From: Flavobacteriales bacterium
GTDB taxonomy: Bacteria > Bacteroidota > Bacteroidia > UBA10329
DNA length: 64,000 bases
NCBI GenBank assembly: GCA_020635495.1
Contig: JACJZQ010000008.1
Coordinates: forward strand, 104,769-168,768
Direction of reading: 5' to 3'
The notes under the pieces were generated by a model that saw only the letters and a program-made list of their open reading frames with translations, was not told the DNA's origin and searched no databases. The position numbers were made by a program, and so were the translations under genes. The first letter of the stretch is position 1; each line of letters begins with the position of its first letter. Shown one piece after another: positions 9,327-18,023 of the stretch.

Positions 9327-9360
9327 CACGTAGTTCTGGACAGGTACGTGTTTTTGTCTT
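9325..9360 (+). terminator. Rho-independent terminator of ffh
   Basis: A perfect 8-bp stem, AACACGTA (9325-9332) pairing with TACGTGTT (9345-9352), has a 12-base loop and is followed by a T-rich tract. The 5' arm overlaps the ffh stop codon. Confidence 0.8.
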
Positions 9361-9391
9361 TTTAAGTACGAAAATTATAATTGATTCATGA

Positions 9392-9414
9392 TTTTTACGT
9401 GAAACACGTAAAAA
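9392..9414. promoter_or_regulatory. Palindromic operator-like site upstream of folD
   Basis: TTTTTACGTG, three A residues, then CACGTAAAAA: perfect 10-base arms. The site ends 16 bases before TACTATTG (9431-9438), a one-mismatch -7 box for folD, and so covers the expected -33 region. A DNA-binding dyad for a regulator is likelier than a terminator because the ffh terminator is already complete upstream. Confidence 0.5.
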
Positions 9415-9453
9415 AGTGAATTTAATGTTATACTATTGTAACGTGATAACGTC

Positions 9454-10335
9454 ATGTTGTTAGACGGAAAGAAAATATCTGAAGAGGTAAAGGCCGAGTT
9501 GGCTGTAGAAGTGAAGGCATTGATTGCTGATGGTCATCGCGCTCCGCATTTGGCTGCCATATTGGTAGGCAATGATGGCGCTAGTGAAACATACGTGGCA
9601 AGTAAAGTACGAGCTTGTGAGAGAATCGGTTTTGGATCCACTTTGGTGCGATTGCCTGATTCTGTCTCAGAAGACAGATTGCTTCAGGAAATCAATGCCA
9701 TCAATAACAATGAAGAAATTGATGGTCTCATTGTTCAGCTGCCCCTACCAAAGCATATTGATGAACAGAAAGTAACCGAAAGCGTTGTTCCTGAGAAGGA
9801 TGTGGACGGTTTTCATCCAGTCAATGTAGGTAAGCTGGTTCTTGGCCTCCCAACATTCGTTTCTGCAACTCCGAAAGGAATAATGGAGCTACTGGCTCGC
9901 TACAACATCGAAACAAGCGGAAAGCATTGTGTGGTATTGGGTAGAAGTAATATTGTCGGAACGCCAATAGCCAATCTGCTTAGTCGAAACAGTAATCCAG
10001 GTAACTGTACCGTTACGCTTTGTCATAGTAGAACTAAGAATTTGGCAGATTTTACCCGGTCAGCAGATATTCTGGTTGTGGCACTAGGTAAAGCCGAATT
10101 CGTAACTGCAGACATGGTCAAAGATGGTGCGGTAGTAGTGGATGTGGGTATTACACGAGTTGAAGATTCAACCAATCCTAGTGGTTATGTTCTGAAAGGA
10201 GACGTTGCTTTCGATGAGGTTGAGCCAAAAGCATCGTATATCACACCGGTTCCTGGTGGAGTAGGTAGGATGACCATCGCAGCATTGCTGCAGAATACAT
10301 TACAAGCAAGAAAAAATAGAATCAAACCCAATTAA
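9454..10335 (+). CDS. folD: Bifunctional methylenetetrahydrofolate dehydrogenase/cyclohydrolase
   Basis: This 293-residue cytosolic enzyme interconverts 5,10-methylene-THF and 10-formyl-THF using NADP. Motifs seen are the catalytic YVASKVRACERIGF segment (Tyr and Lys), the DGLIVQLPLP motif, PEKDVDGFHPVN, GRSNIVGTPIANLL of the Rossmann fold, and the C-terminal PVPGGVGRMTIAALLQNT. Length is normal. It stands alone behind its own promoter region; the AP2-domain gene follows after 20 bases and may be co-transcribed. Confidence 0.95.
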   Translation: MLLDGKKISEEVKAELAVEVKALIADGHRAPHLAAILVGNDGASETYVASKVRACERIGFGSTLVRLPDSVSEDRLLQEINAINNNEEIDGLIVQLPLPKHIDEQKVTESVVPEKDVDGFHPVNVGKLVLGLPTFVSATPKGIMELLARYNIETSGKHCVVLGRSNIVGTPIANLLSRNSNPGNCTVTLCHSRTKNLADFTRSADILVVALGKAEFVTADMVKDGAVVVDVGITRVEDSTNPSGYVLKGDVAFDEVEPKASYITPVPGGVGRMTIAALLQNTLQARKNRIKPN

Positions 10336-10355
10336 TTCATCAAATTTCGGGAGTC

Positions 10356-10886
10356 ATGTCAGTCAAAATCAAACTAAAGAACCGCGAAGACAAATATGTG
10401 GTTATCGACAAGAAGGTGTTCGATGATATTGAAAGCAACGAATATCTTATGTCAATCAAGTTCTTGGACAACTTAAGAGCGCATTCGAACGGATACGGAG
10501 TTTTTCAACGTTGTATCACCACAAAAAAGGGACCTGTTTACGAAACGATTTACCTACACAAGTATGTGGCAGAGAAGTTCGTAGACAAACCGAAGAGTGA
10601 TAAGAAACTGTTTGTTCGTTTCATAGACGGTGATGTGCTGAATGTGCAATTGGATAACTTGGAATGGGTTACCATGAACACACTCAGAAGACAAATGAAA
10701 AACTTCAAGAGTAAGACGGGTTACCGTGGTGTTACCAAGGAAAAGAACCGTTTCCGGGCGGTAATTTACCATGAGCGCAAAGCTCATAACCTAGGCTTTT
10801 ATGATACTGCTGAAGAAGCAGCACAAGCTTACAACAAGAAGTCAAGAGAACTTTTCGGTGAAACCGGAAGTCTCAACGAACTATAG
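10356..10886 (+). CDS. AP2-domain DNA-binding protein with a degenerate HNH module
   Basis: The 176-residue protein ends in an AP2/ERF-type DNA-binding domain (about 128-172): GYRGVTKEKNRFRAVI, then LGFYDTAEEAAQAYNK. The preceding part (~65-110) resembles the HNH module of AP2-linked homing endonucleases: IYLHKYVAEKFV, then a IDGDVLNVQLDNLEWVT segment. In active enzymes the middle segment carries His-His or Asn-His before the DG; here it reads VRFIDG, so the catalytic His seems lost while the structural frame remains. A likely reading is a domesticated, nuclease-dead DNA-binding protein. It sits 20 bases after folD and is followed by a strong terminator. Targets are unknown. Confidence 0.75.
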   Translation: MSVKIKLKNREDKYVVIDKKVFDDIESNEYLMSIKFLDNLRAHSNGYGVFQRCITTKKGPVYETIYLHKYVAEKFVDKPKSDKKLFVRFIDGDVLNVQLDNLEWVTMNTLRRQMKNFKSKTGYRGVTKEKNRFRAVIYHERKAHNLGFYDTAEEAAQAYNKKSRELFGETGSLNEL

Positions 10887-10910
10887 AATTGAAGATTAGG
10901 GGTTGAAGTT

Positions 10911-10947
10911 GAAGCGTCTGGCCGTTCCGGTCAGGCGCTTCTTTTTT
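10911..10947 (+). terminator. Terminator after the AP2 gene
   Basis: GAAGCGTCTG (10911-10920) pairs with CAGGCGCTTC (10932-10941) with one G-U pair, and six T follow. It ends at the stop codon of the convergent SiaB-like gene. Confidence 0.85.
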
Positions 10948-11494
10948 ATGACGCATTGTCTACCGTAATATGCAGACTCAAAAAGCTTAGGTGATCATCA
11001 ATCGGCTCAATCTGATACTTCAACTTTTTGCCACTTCGTTTGTAAATATCGATCAGACCAAGGCCAGCGCCACCCTTCGCAGAATATTGAGATTTATCCA
11101 ATTTCTTGCTGTAGATGGTTCGCATGTCGTCATGATCCCAACTATTGATCTCCTCAATTTTCCGTGTCAATCCCTCGATCTGGTCATTTTCAATTCGATT
11201 TCCGGTAATAATAAAAAACTCATTCTCATGTATGCCTAAAAGCAGAATACTCGGTATTTCAACTTCAGATTCAGCCTTTGCTGAATGATTCACAACATTC
11301 TGCAAGCATTCTACCAGAATATGAAATACACGCTTTCTGAGTTTCTTTTCCTCTACGCTCTGAACCAGTTTTAGTTCAGTAATGGAAAGTAACTGCTGAA
11401 TGGTCTCTTCGCTGATGTGATCGCGATATGCGAGTATGAGCTCGTTCTCGGACATCATCCGATCAATATCAAAATACTGATCTATTCGGCTCAA
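10946..11494 (-). CDS. SiaB-family protein kinase (histidine-kinase-like ATPase fold, DUF6272)
   Basis: The 182-residue cytosolic protein has a GHKL-type ATPase core without a sensor or dimerisation domain. An N-box-like helix is VFHILVECLQNVVNHSAKA and a glycine-rich lid is AKGGAGLGLIDIYKRSGK. This layout matches the SiaB family, which phosphorylates the small partner SiaC and thereby controls biofilm or c-di-GMP signalling in Pseudomonas. No SiaC-like gene adjoins it here. It is transcribed towards the AP2 gene and diverges from queE, with 97 bases between the starts. Confidence 0.7.
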   Translation of the reverse strand: MSRIDQYFDIDRMMSENELILAYRDHISEETIQQLLSITELKLVQSVEEKKLRKRVFHILVECLQNVVNHSAKAESEVEIPSILLLGIHENEFFIITGNRIENDQIEGLTRKIEEINSWDHDDMRTIYSKKLDKSQYSAKGGAGLGLIDIYKRSGKKLKYQIEPIDDHLSFLSLHITVDNAS

Positions 11495-11579
11495 TTACAG
11501 GGTGTTTAGTGGATTGCTTTACGCCATTATGCCTCAAAGGTTATAAGCAAAGCCAACTTTTTAGCTGTTTGAATAGAGT

Positions 11580-11587
11580 TACCTTTG
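11580..11587 (+). promoter_or_regulatory. -7 box of the queE operon, four bases from the start codon
   Basis: TACCTTTG matches TAnnTTTG exactly. Only four bases separate it from the queE ATG, so the transcript would have almost no leader. No convincing TTG at -33 was seen. Confidence 0.5.
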
Positions 11588-11591
11588 CGGA

Positions 11592-12239
11592 ATGAAAGTC
11601 CTTGAGCTCGATAAATTGACCGAAGCGGAACTCAATTCCGGTAGAAAACTTCCCATCATGGAGCAGTTCTATACCGTACAGGGCGAAGGAGCTCATACAG
11701 GAAAAGCCGCCTATTTCATTCGAATCGGGGGTTGTGATGTGGGTTGCCATTGGTGCGATGTGAAAGAGAGTTGGGATGCATCCATTCATCCGTTAGTGGA
11801 AGTTGATGAGGTGGTGAAGAATGCTGCCTCATATCCTGCTAAGACCGTTGTTATTACAGGAGGAGAACCTTTGACCTTCAATCTTGGTTATCTAACGCAG
11901 AAACTGAAAGAGGCGGGGTTGCAGGTTCACCTCGAAACATCTGGGGCTCATCCTTTTTCAGGTCAGTTCGATTGGATTTGTCTGTCGCCAAAGAAGACAG
12001 CGCCACCAAAGCCGGATTATTACAAATTGGCCAACGAATTGAAGGTCATTGTTTACAATCGGCATGATTTTGATTGGGCAATAGAACATGCAGCACAGGT
12101 TTCCGAACAATGCTTGCTTTATTTGCAACCGGAATGGAGCAAAAGAGAACAGATAATGCCTCAGATCGTTGACTTTGTCATGAACAATCCGAGTTGGAAC
12201 ATTTCGCTGCAGAGCCATAAGTACATGAACATCCCTTAA
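11592..12239 (+). CDS. queE: 7-carboxy-7-deazaguanine synthase
   Basis: This 215-residue radical SAM enzyme converts 6-carboxy-tetrahydropterin to 7-carboxy-7-deazaguanine on the route to queuosine in tRNA. The cluster-binding cysteines are C48, C52 and C55 (GGCDVGCHWCD). TVQGEGAHTGKAAYFIRI precedes them and ITGGEPLTF is the SAM-binding GGE motif. The ending LQSHKYMNIP is characteristic of QueE. The next gene starts on the last base of the stop codon, so they form an operon. queC, queD and queF are not in the window. Confidence 0.93.
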   Translation: MKVLELDKLTEAELNSGRKLPIMEQFYTVQGEGAHTGKAAYFIRIGGCDVGCHWCDVKESWDASIHPLVEVDEVVKNAASYPAKTVVITGGEPLTFNLGYLTQKLKEAGLQVHLETSGAHPFSGQFDWICLSPKKTAPPKPDYYKLANELKVIVYNRHDFDWAIEHAAQVSEQCLLYLQPEWSKREQIMPQIVDFVMNNPSWNISLQSHKYMNIP

Positions 12240-14167
12240 TGCGGAAATCTACCGTCATATTTATAGTTCTCGGCATTTTGATGTCTTTTCAGGGATTTGC
12301 CCAACGAGAATACTCTACCAAGTCTAAAAAGGCCATAAAGCATTTTGAGGAAGCCCTTAAATATTATAGCGCCAGAAGCAATAGAGCAGCGCTGGATTTG
12401 CTTGACAAAGCCATCAAGGCCGATGATAAGTTTGTTGAAGCCTATACCGTTTCTGGCGATTGCTATTCAGACCTAGGAGAGTTGGATAAGGCTATTTGGA
12501 ATTATCAGAAAGTCATTGAACTTGATCCTGAATTCATGGCAACTACCTACAAGCAGTTGGCAGATGTGCAGTTCAGGTCGGGCGATTACGAAGGTTCAAT
12601 TCCGAATTATGAAGCCTTCCTTACCAAGAAACGGGTCAATCCGAAACTCAAGGAACTGGCAGAACGGACGTTAGACAATGCCCGGTTCGGTGCGGTTGCT
12701 AAGAAAAAGCCGGTTCCGTTTGAACCTGTCAATCTGGGAGAGAACATCAACTCTGCAGAGTATGAATACTTTCCGGTACTGACGGCTGACGAACAGACAC
12801 TGGTCTTTACCAGAAACAGTAGGAGAAACGGAGGTTTGGACCTGCAGGAGGATTTCTATGTGAGTGTGGCAGACGAAGGTAAATGGTTGCCAGCAATGAA
12901 CTTAGGAGAGCCCATCAATACAGATGATAACGAAGGTGCGCAGACCATCACTGCTGATGGAAAGCAGTTGTTTTTCATTGGTTGTAATCGAAAGACCGGC
13001 CTTGGTAGCTGTGATATTTATCGCTCTCTGAGAAATGGAAAAACATGGGCCAGACCAGAAAACCTTGGAAGCCCTGTCAATTCTTCCAAGTGGGAAAGCC
13101 AGCCAAGTGTCTCTTCTGATGGTAAAACGCTCTATTTCGTGAGTAACAGAAACGGAGGCCTGGGCGGAATGGATATCTGGGTAACGCACTTGGCACCAAA
13201 TGGAGAATGGACGGTACCACGCAATCTGGGCGATGTGATAAACACACCTTACGCAGAGGAAACGCCATTCATCCACCCCGATGGTAAAACGCTTTATTTC
13301 ACTTCCAACGGGCATCTTGGAATGGGAGAGAAGGACATTTACATGTCTAGGATGGATTCAACAGGTAATTGGAGCACTCCAAAAAACCTAGGATACCCCA
13401 TCAATACATGGAATGATGAACAGGGATTGTTTGTAGCTGCATCTGGAGAGAACGCCTATTTCAGTTCTGACAGAGAGGGTGGATACGGTAAGTTGGATCT
13501 TTATTCATTCAAACTTTACCAAGAAGCACGTCCTGCCAAGGTCACTTACGTGAAAGGAAAGGTGAAAGACAAGGTTACGGGCAAGCCGTTGGCTGCCAAA
13601 TTTGAACTTATCGACCTCGAAACGGGAGAAACGGTCCTTGAGTCGAGCTCAGACCCGATCAACGGAGCATTCTTGGTTACACTTCCAGTAGATCATGATT
13701 ATGCATTGAACGTATCTAAGAACGAATACCTCTTCTATTCAGACCATTTCTCTTTGGATAAGGATTATGATCTATCTAAACCATACAGGATGGATGTTGA
13801 TATGCAGCCCATCAAGTATGGAGAAAAGGTGGTGTTGAAAAACATCTTTTTCGAGACTGCCAGTTACGCGCTGTTGCCCGAGTCGAGGGTAGAGTTGGAT
13901 AAACTGGTGGCTTTCATGAATAACAATCCTTCCATTAGCATTGAGATCGGTGGTCATACGGATAATGTTGGAAAGCCAGAAGACAATCAACTTCTGTCGG
14001 AGAACCGGTCAAGGTCTGTCCGTTCATATCTCATAGAGAAGAACATTTCCGAAAAACGAATACAGTACAAAGGTTATGGCGAAGAGCAGCCTATCGACAC
14101 CAATGAAACGCCAGAAGGAAGGGCCAACAATAGAAGAACTGAGTTCAAAGTGCTTGAGAGTGAATAA
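12239..14167 (+). CDS. PorE-like outer-membrane-associated protein (TPR, PD40 propeller, CarboxypepD_reg, OmpA-like)
   Basis: The 642-residue protein has a signal peptide (cleavage after QGFAQ). TPR motifs occupy about 30-150. A beta-propeller of PD40/WD40-like blades spans ~165-430, with repeated 'DGKTLYF.S...GG.GGMDIW' units. A carboxypeptidase-regulatory-like beta-sandwich covers ~445-510, and the C-terminus (~525-640) is an OmpA-like peptidoglycan-binding domain with GGHTDNVGKPEDNQLLSENR. This is the domain order of PorE, a T9SS component in Porphyromonas, though Bacteroidota carry several paralogues. Unlike PorE it lacks a lipobox. Cargo proteins for T9SS are encoded in the window, but a direct role is inference. 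Confidence 0.8.
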   Translation: MRKSTVIFIVLGILMSFQGFAQREYSTKSKKAIKHFEEALKYYSARSNRAALDLLDKAIKADDKFVEAYTVSGDCYSDLGELDKAIWNYQKVIELDPEFMATTYKQLADVQFRSGDYEGSIPNYEAFLTKKRVNPKLKELAERTLDNARFGAVAKKKPVPFEPVNLGENINSAEYEYFPVLTADEQTLVFTRNSRRNGGLDLQEDFYVSVADEGKWLPAMNLGEPINTDDNEGAQTITADGKQLFFIGCNRKTGLGSCDIYRSLRNGKTWARPENLGSPVNSSKWESQPSVSSDGKTLYFVSNRNGGLGGMDIWVTHLAPNGEWTVPRNLGDVINTPYAEETPFIHPDGKTLYFTSNGHLGMGEKDIYMSRMDSTGNWSTPKNLGYPINTWNDEQGLFVAASGENAYFSSDREGGYGKLDLYSFKLYQEARPAKVTYVKGKVKDKVTGKPLAAKFELIDLETGETVLESSSDPINGAFLVTLPVDHDYALNVSKNEYLFYSDHFSLDKDYDLSKPYRMDVDMQPIKYGEKVVLKNIFFETASYALLPESRVELDKLVAFMNNNPSISIEIGGHTDNVGKPEDNQLLSENRSRSVRSYLIEKNISEKRIQYKGYGEEQPIDTNETPEGRANNRRTEFKVLESE

Positions 14168-15245
14168 ACTGGTAGTGGTTCTTCTGCTGATTGCTCAGAT
14201 AGGAGCAGCGCAAACCGTCAATCATAGTCTGTATCTGATAGGAGATGCTGGAAAGGATACAACTCCGGGTCCTGCACTGAGAATGCTTGAGGAAGAACTC
14301 AAAGCAAATCCGACCAGTTCGGTCATTTTTCTAGGAGATAACATCTATCCGGCCGGATTGGAAGGAAAGGATGGCGCCAAGAAAAAGCGCATGTCTGAAC
14401 TCAAATTGTTATCTCAGTTAGAGAGAACAGCCAACCATCAAGGCTACGTTTTCTGGGTACCTGGCAACCACGATTGGAAAGCAGGCAGATGGCAAGGACA
14501 TTGGCTGGTTAAGCAGGAGGCAGATTTTGTAGAAAAGTACTATGCCGAAAGAGGCACCATTAAGAATGATTCTGGCGAGGTGTTCTTTCCCAAACTCGGT
14601 CTTCCTGGTCCGCATGTGGCCGAATTACCCGAATTGGGCTACAACCTCATTACACTGGATGTTCAGTGGTGGCTTCAAGATCAATTCTTCCATAAAGTCC
14701 CAACCGAAGGAGGGTTGAGCAAAAAGAAAATGGAACAACTGTTTCTTCAGCAGTTGGATAGTGCTTTGGCGCGTTCTTCAAGAAGTGGATTGAAAACCAT
14801 CATTGCGGCTCATCATCCCATGTACAGTAACGGCCATCATGGTGATTCTAAGCAACCTTTGCGTTTCATCTTCAATTGGGTTCCACCGTTTCAATTGTTC
14901 GGTCTTATTGGATTGAACAGAGCATTGGTTCAGGACATTCCGCAGCCCCGATACAAGCGCATCAGAAATAGAATGCTGTCCATCATTAACAAATACCAAG
15001 GCGTTCTGTATGTCTCTGGTCATGATCATAACCTTCAGTTCATCAAAAAAGATGAGAATTTCCATCTGGTTTCAGGAGCAGGTAGTAAGCGCTCGTCCCT
15101 TTCGGGAGATAAGTTTAGCGCAACTTACATGGACGACCAGAACTACGGTTTCATGCGGTTGGATATGATGGACTCTGGAAGAATCAAGTGCTACGTTTTC
15201 GGTCACACCACTGGTGACGTGATCCACTCGTTCTGGGTGGAATAG
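14160..15245 (+). CDS. Secreted metallophosphoesterase (calcineurin-like)
   Basis: The dimetal phosphoesterase motifs are all present: LIGDAGKDT, FLGDNIYPAGL, VPGNHDWK, AAHHPMYSNGHHG and VSGHDHNLQF. A GTG at 14160, overlapping the previous gene by eight bases, gives a clean signal peptide ending in IGAAQ, so the product (361 residues) is periplasmic or exported. The longer open frame from 14076 has no such N-terminus. It is the third gene of the queE operon. The substrate is unknown; purple-acid-phosphatase-like activity is plausible. Confidence 0.85.
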   Translation: MNKLVVVLLLIAQIGAAQTVNHSLYLIGDAGKDTTPGPALRMLEEELKANPTSSVIFLGDNIYPAGLEGKDGAKKKRMSELKLLSQLERTANHQGYVFWVPGNHDWKAGRWQGHWLVKQEADFVEKYYAERGTIKNDSGEVFFPKLGLPGPHVAELPELGYNLITLDVQWWLQDQFFHKVPTEGGLSKKKMEQLFLQQLDSALARSSRSGLKTIIAAHHPMYSNGHHGDSKQPLRFIFNWVPPFQLFGLIGLNRALVQDIPQPRYKRIRNRMLSIINKYQGVLYVSGHDHNLQFIKKDENFHLVSGAGSKRSSLSGDKFSATYMDDQNYGFMRLDMMDSGRIKCYVFGHTTGDVIHSFWVE

Positions 15246-15317
15246 AATTTCTATTCGTTCTGACCGTTTTCTTTCAGGTACTTTTTACTTTGATCAAATA
15301 ATAGGTTCTTTGTGTCT

Positions 15318-16790
15318 ATGGCTCGAATTCTACTTTTTGTCCTGTTCAGTTTCGCGATAGCTCCCAACTCATGGTCTCAAGAGCGTTTTCAGCGTGTTTA
15401 TGGTGGCGATGGTTACGACACGGGTGCAGAGGTAATTGAGCTGGCAGATAGTTCTTATCTCGTTGCAGGAACTACAGGGAGTTATGATCCAGGCATGAGC
15501 AGCCAGATCATGCTACTCAAGACCAACAAGACCGGGCACGCACAATGGACGGTTACCTACGGAGGTCAGTTTGCCGATGTGGCCGAATCAATGGTTGAAG
15601 CGGCCGATGGCAATTTTCTGATTGCAGGCTACACCGAAACCATCGAAAACAGCTATCAGGTTTACGCCCTGAAAGTGACGCCTGTTGGAGACACCATTTG
15701 GACGAGAACATATGGTGGACCTCAATGGGATTTCTGTCATCAGGCGGTAGCCTTAAACGATGGGGGTTTTGCGCTTTTAGGACAGACGTACAGCTACGGA
15801 AGTGGCGAAGGAGATTTTTATCTGTTAAGACTCAATGCAGATGGTGACACACTTTGGACGAGAACTTACGGAGGCGCAGAAGATGAATCGGGCGCAGCCA
15901 TTTCGTTGACCAACGATGGCGGTTTTTACCTATCAGGAAATACAGAAAGTTTTGGCGCAGGTAAGCAAGATGTTTACATGATCCGTACCGATGCTGTTGG
16001 AGACACCCTTTGGACAAGGACCATGGGTGGAGTAGAGGATGATGTGTGCAATGGCGCTTGTACTACATCAGCAGGGGATCTGGTGGTCGCTGGTGGAACT
16101 TACAACAATAGTCCTGATGAGTTCGATTTCCTGATCCATAGAAGAGGCGCCAACGGCAATTCGCTGAATACTAGCATGGAAGATGGAAGTACCGATGAAT
16201 TTTGGACCGATGTGATAGAAGATTCCAATAATCAATTGATGGTTGTGGGTTGGGTCAATGATAGCCAGTGGGGGAAGACAGATTTCCTGTACAGACGCTA
16301 TACACTTGATCTGAATTTTGGAGGAATTGGTACTTCTAAAGGAAGCAACGAAGATGACAGAATGTTTGATGTAAAGACCACGATGGATGGTGGTTACATC
16401 ATGGTTGGAGTAACAAGTGGTTTTTTACAACGATTTGATGATGTGTATTTGCACAAAATGGACAACAATGGTATTACGGATGACCCAGAATTGGGGCTGG
16501 CGGAAATAACCGTTGCGGGAGAAACCTTTGCGGTTCGATTTGCCCCTAATCCTATTGAATCTGAAAGTAGTTTCCTTATTGATGGAATGGAACTTCTCAA
16601 GCAAGAGAAGAATGGTCCGTTTTTACTCAAGGTATTTGATGGACTTGGAAGAGAGGTGGTTTCAACTCAACTGGAAGATGGAAGAACGCAACTGTCGTTA
16701 TCGCATCTTGCATGTGGCATTCATTACTATCAGTTCTTATCAGGCACCGAATTGCTTGCGACCGGTAAACTGGTGAAAGTCGGATTCTGA
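15318..16790 (+). CDS. T9SS type A sorting domain protein with repeated beta-propeller-like units
   Basis: The product has a signal peptide (ending NSWSQ) and about 490 residues. From ~20 to 370 the same unit recurs six to seven times: a DGGF-like turn, 'AGYT...' strands and TIWTRTYGG, with near-identical copies at residues ~135, ~180 and ~235. This looks like a propeller or beta-solenoid surface protein. The last ~85 residues form a type A T9SS sorting domain: VRFAPNPIESESSFL, LLKVFDGLGREV, and LACGIHYYQFLSG. The ATG at 15318 is preferred over the GTG two codons upstream. It should be exported and attached to the cell surface. The gene abuts the convergent DUF5723 gene with no gap. Confidence 0.85.
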   Translation: MARILLFVLFSFAIAPNSWSQERFQRVYGGDGYDTGAEVIELADSSYLVAGTTGSYDPGMSSQIMLLKTNKTGHAQWTVTYGGQFADVAESMVEAADGNFLIAGYTETIENSYQVYALKVTPVGDTIWTRTYGGPQWDFCHQAVALNDGGFALLGQTYSYGSGEGDFYLLRLNADGDTLWTRTYGGAEDESGAAISLTNDGGFYLSGNTESFGAGKQDVYMIRTDAVGDTLWTRTMGGVEDDVCNGACTTSAGDLVVAGGTYNNSPDEFDFLIHRRGANGNSLNTSMEDGSTDEFWTDVIEDSNNQLMVVGWVNDSQWGKTDFLYRRYTLDLNFGGIGTSKGSNEDDRMFDVKTTMDGGYIMVGVTSGFLQRFDDVYLHKMDNNGITDDPELGLAEITVAGETFAVRFAPNPIESESSFLIDGMELLKQEKNGPFLLKVFDGLGREVVSTQLEDGRTQLSLSHLACGIHYYQFLSGTELLATGKLVKVGF

Positions 16791-18023
16791 TCAGAAGTAA
16801 CCGGCCAGACTGATATAAGCACTCTGAGAGGTGCCGAACATAGGAAGGACATAACCTTCTAGGTTGTTTGTTCCTAAACGCACCTCAAAAACTTTGGCAA
16901 ATCGTTTTCTTATCTCCAATCCAAGGTTCCAACTTCCGTATCCGCCATAGGCAAATCGGCCATCTATGTAGAATCCTTTTGGAAGTGGCGCGCGCGTACC
17001 AACATATCCGTAAGGAACGTAGCCGTTGGCTATTCTGTACTGAATTCCAGCATAGATATGCACATCTTTCTTCTTCAGCTTGTAGTAAGCTTCCAATCTT
17101 ATTCTGCCTGGTGTTACCGTTGAGTAAGCCTCAGGTTCACGTTTTCTGACCAAACCGTCAACCACCGTATCCAAATTAATATTGGCAAAGCCATCTCCAC
17201 CGATCAGGTTCACATCAATTCCCTCAAAACGGAAAGTTGAATCCAGCTCCGTGCTCGTTAGGTTCTGACTCCATCGAATAAATCCAAGGTCCGTTGCATC
17301 CAGCCGAATACCGAACCTGTCGGCATCAAACGCTACAGAAAGTGCACCGCTCATGCCCAGACCGGTATTATCAATGTATTGCGTGGAATTCAATGATGCC
17401 GTTTCGATGCTTCCTTGAATTACTCCTTCCAGGTATTCTCCGTTAGGGTCTGTATATAATTCGCCTTTAGAAACGAGGAAATTCAGATTACGATTACCTG
17501 CCAAGAAGGAAACGCCAAGACCAATGTGCCATTTACCGTCTGATGTTTCTATCGGTTTTAGGATTCCTGCTTCAAATTGCTTGTAGGTGATGAAGGTTAG
17601 CCATAGGTCAGATAGGTTGGCAGTTTCTCCAGCAAACATGGCATTCCCGAACATCGCAATATCAAAGAAGTCTTTGGTGTAAACAGCATGTGCATGCGTT
17701 CGGTCTGCAATGTTGATGTACCAACCTATTCCTTTGGCACTGTCTGGTAAGTGTCTGGCGTAGATGCCATAGTCCAGGTCTACTCCAAGTCCGTTCTTTT
17801 CAAACAAGCGATTACTGGCCTGCTCTCGCAACTTTCTATCAATGAATTTCCCTTGGTACGCCTGCCATATCATACTTGATGAAATGGCGTTGCTGGATAG
17901 TTGATATCGGCCGTAAGCCCCAACAGAATAACTACCATAAGTATCATGAAACACGGGATGCTTCAGTTGTCCGAAGCTTGAAATGGCCAAGCAAACAAAT
18001 ATGATTGTTAAGACACGTTTCAC
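16791..18023 (-). CDS. DUF5723-type outer-membrane beta-barrel protein
   Basis: The 410-residue protein has a signal peptide (ending SSFGQ) and ends with aromatic-rich beta-strand segments and a terminal Phe (ISLAGYF), as expected for an outer-membrane barrel. The pattern GLGVDLDYGIYARHLPDS, GLGMSGALSVAFDADRFG and LEAYYKLKKKDVHIYAG fits the DUF5723 family, which is confined to Bacteroidota and has no known function. Its start overlaps the stop of the upstream lipoprotein gene by four bases, so the two are translated together and may form a complex. Confidence 0.65.
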   Translation of the reverse strand: MKRVLTIIFVCLAISSFGQLKHPVFHDTYGSYSVGAYGRYQLSSNAISSSMIWQAYQGKFIDRKLREQASNRLFEKNGLGVDLDYGIYARHLPDSAKGIGWYINIADRTHAHAVYTKDFFDIAMFGNAMFAGETANLSDLWLTFITYKQFEAGILKPIETSDGKWHIGLGVSFLAGNRNLNFLVSKGELYTDPNGEYLEGVIQGSIETASLNSTQYIDNTGLGMSGALSVAFDADRFGIRLDATDLGFIRWSQNLTSTELDSTFRFEGIDVNLIGGDGFANINLDTVVDGLVRKREPEAYSTVTPGRIRLEAYYKLKKKDVHIYAGIQYRIANGYVPYGYVGTRAPLPKGFYIDGRFAYGGYGSWNLGLEIRKRFAKVFEVRLGTNNLEGYVLPMFGTSQSAYISLAGYF

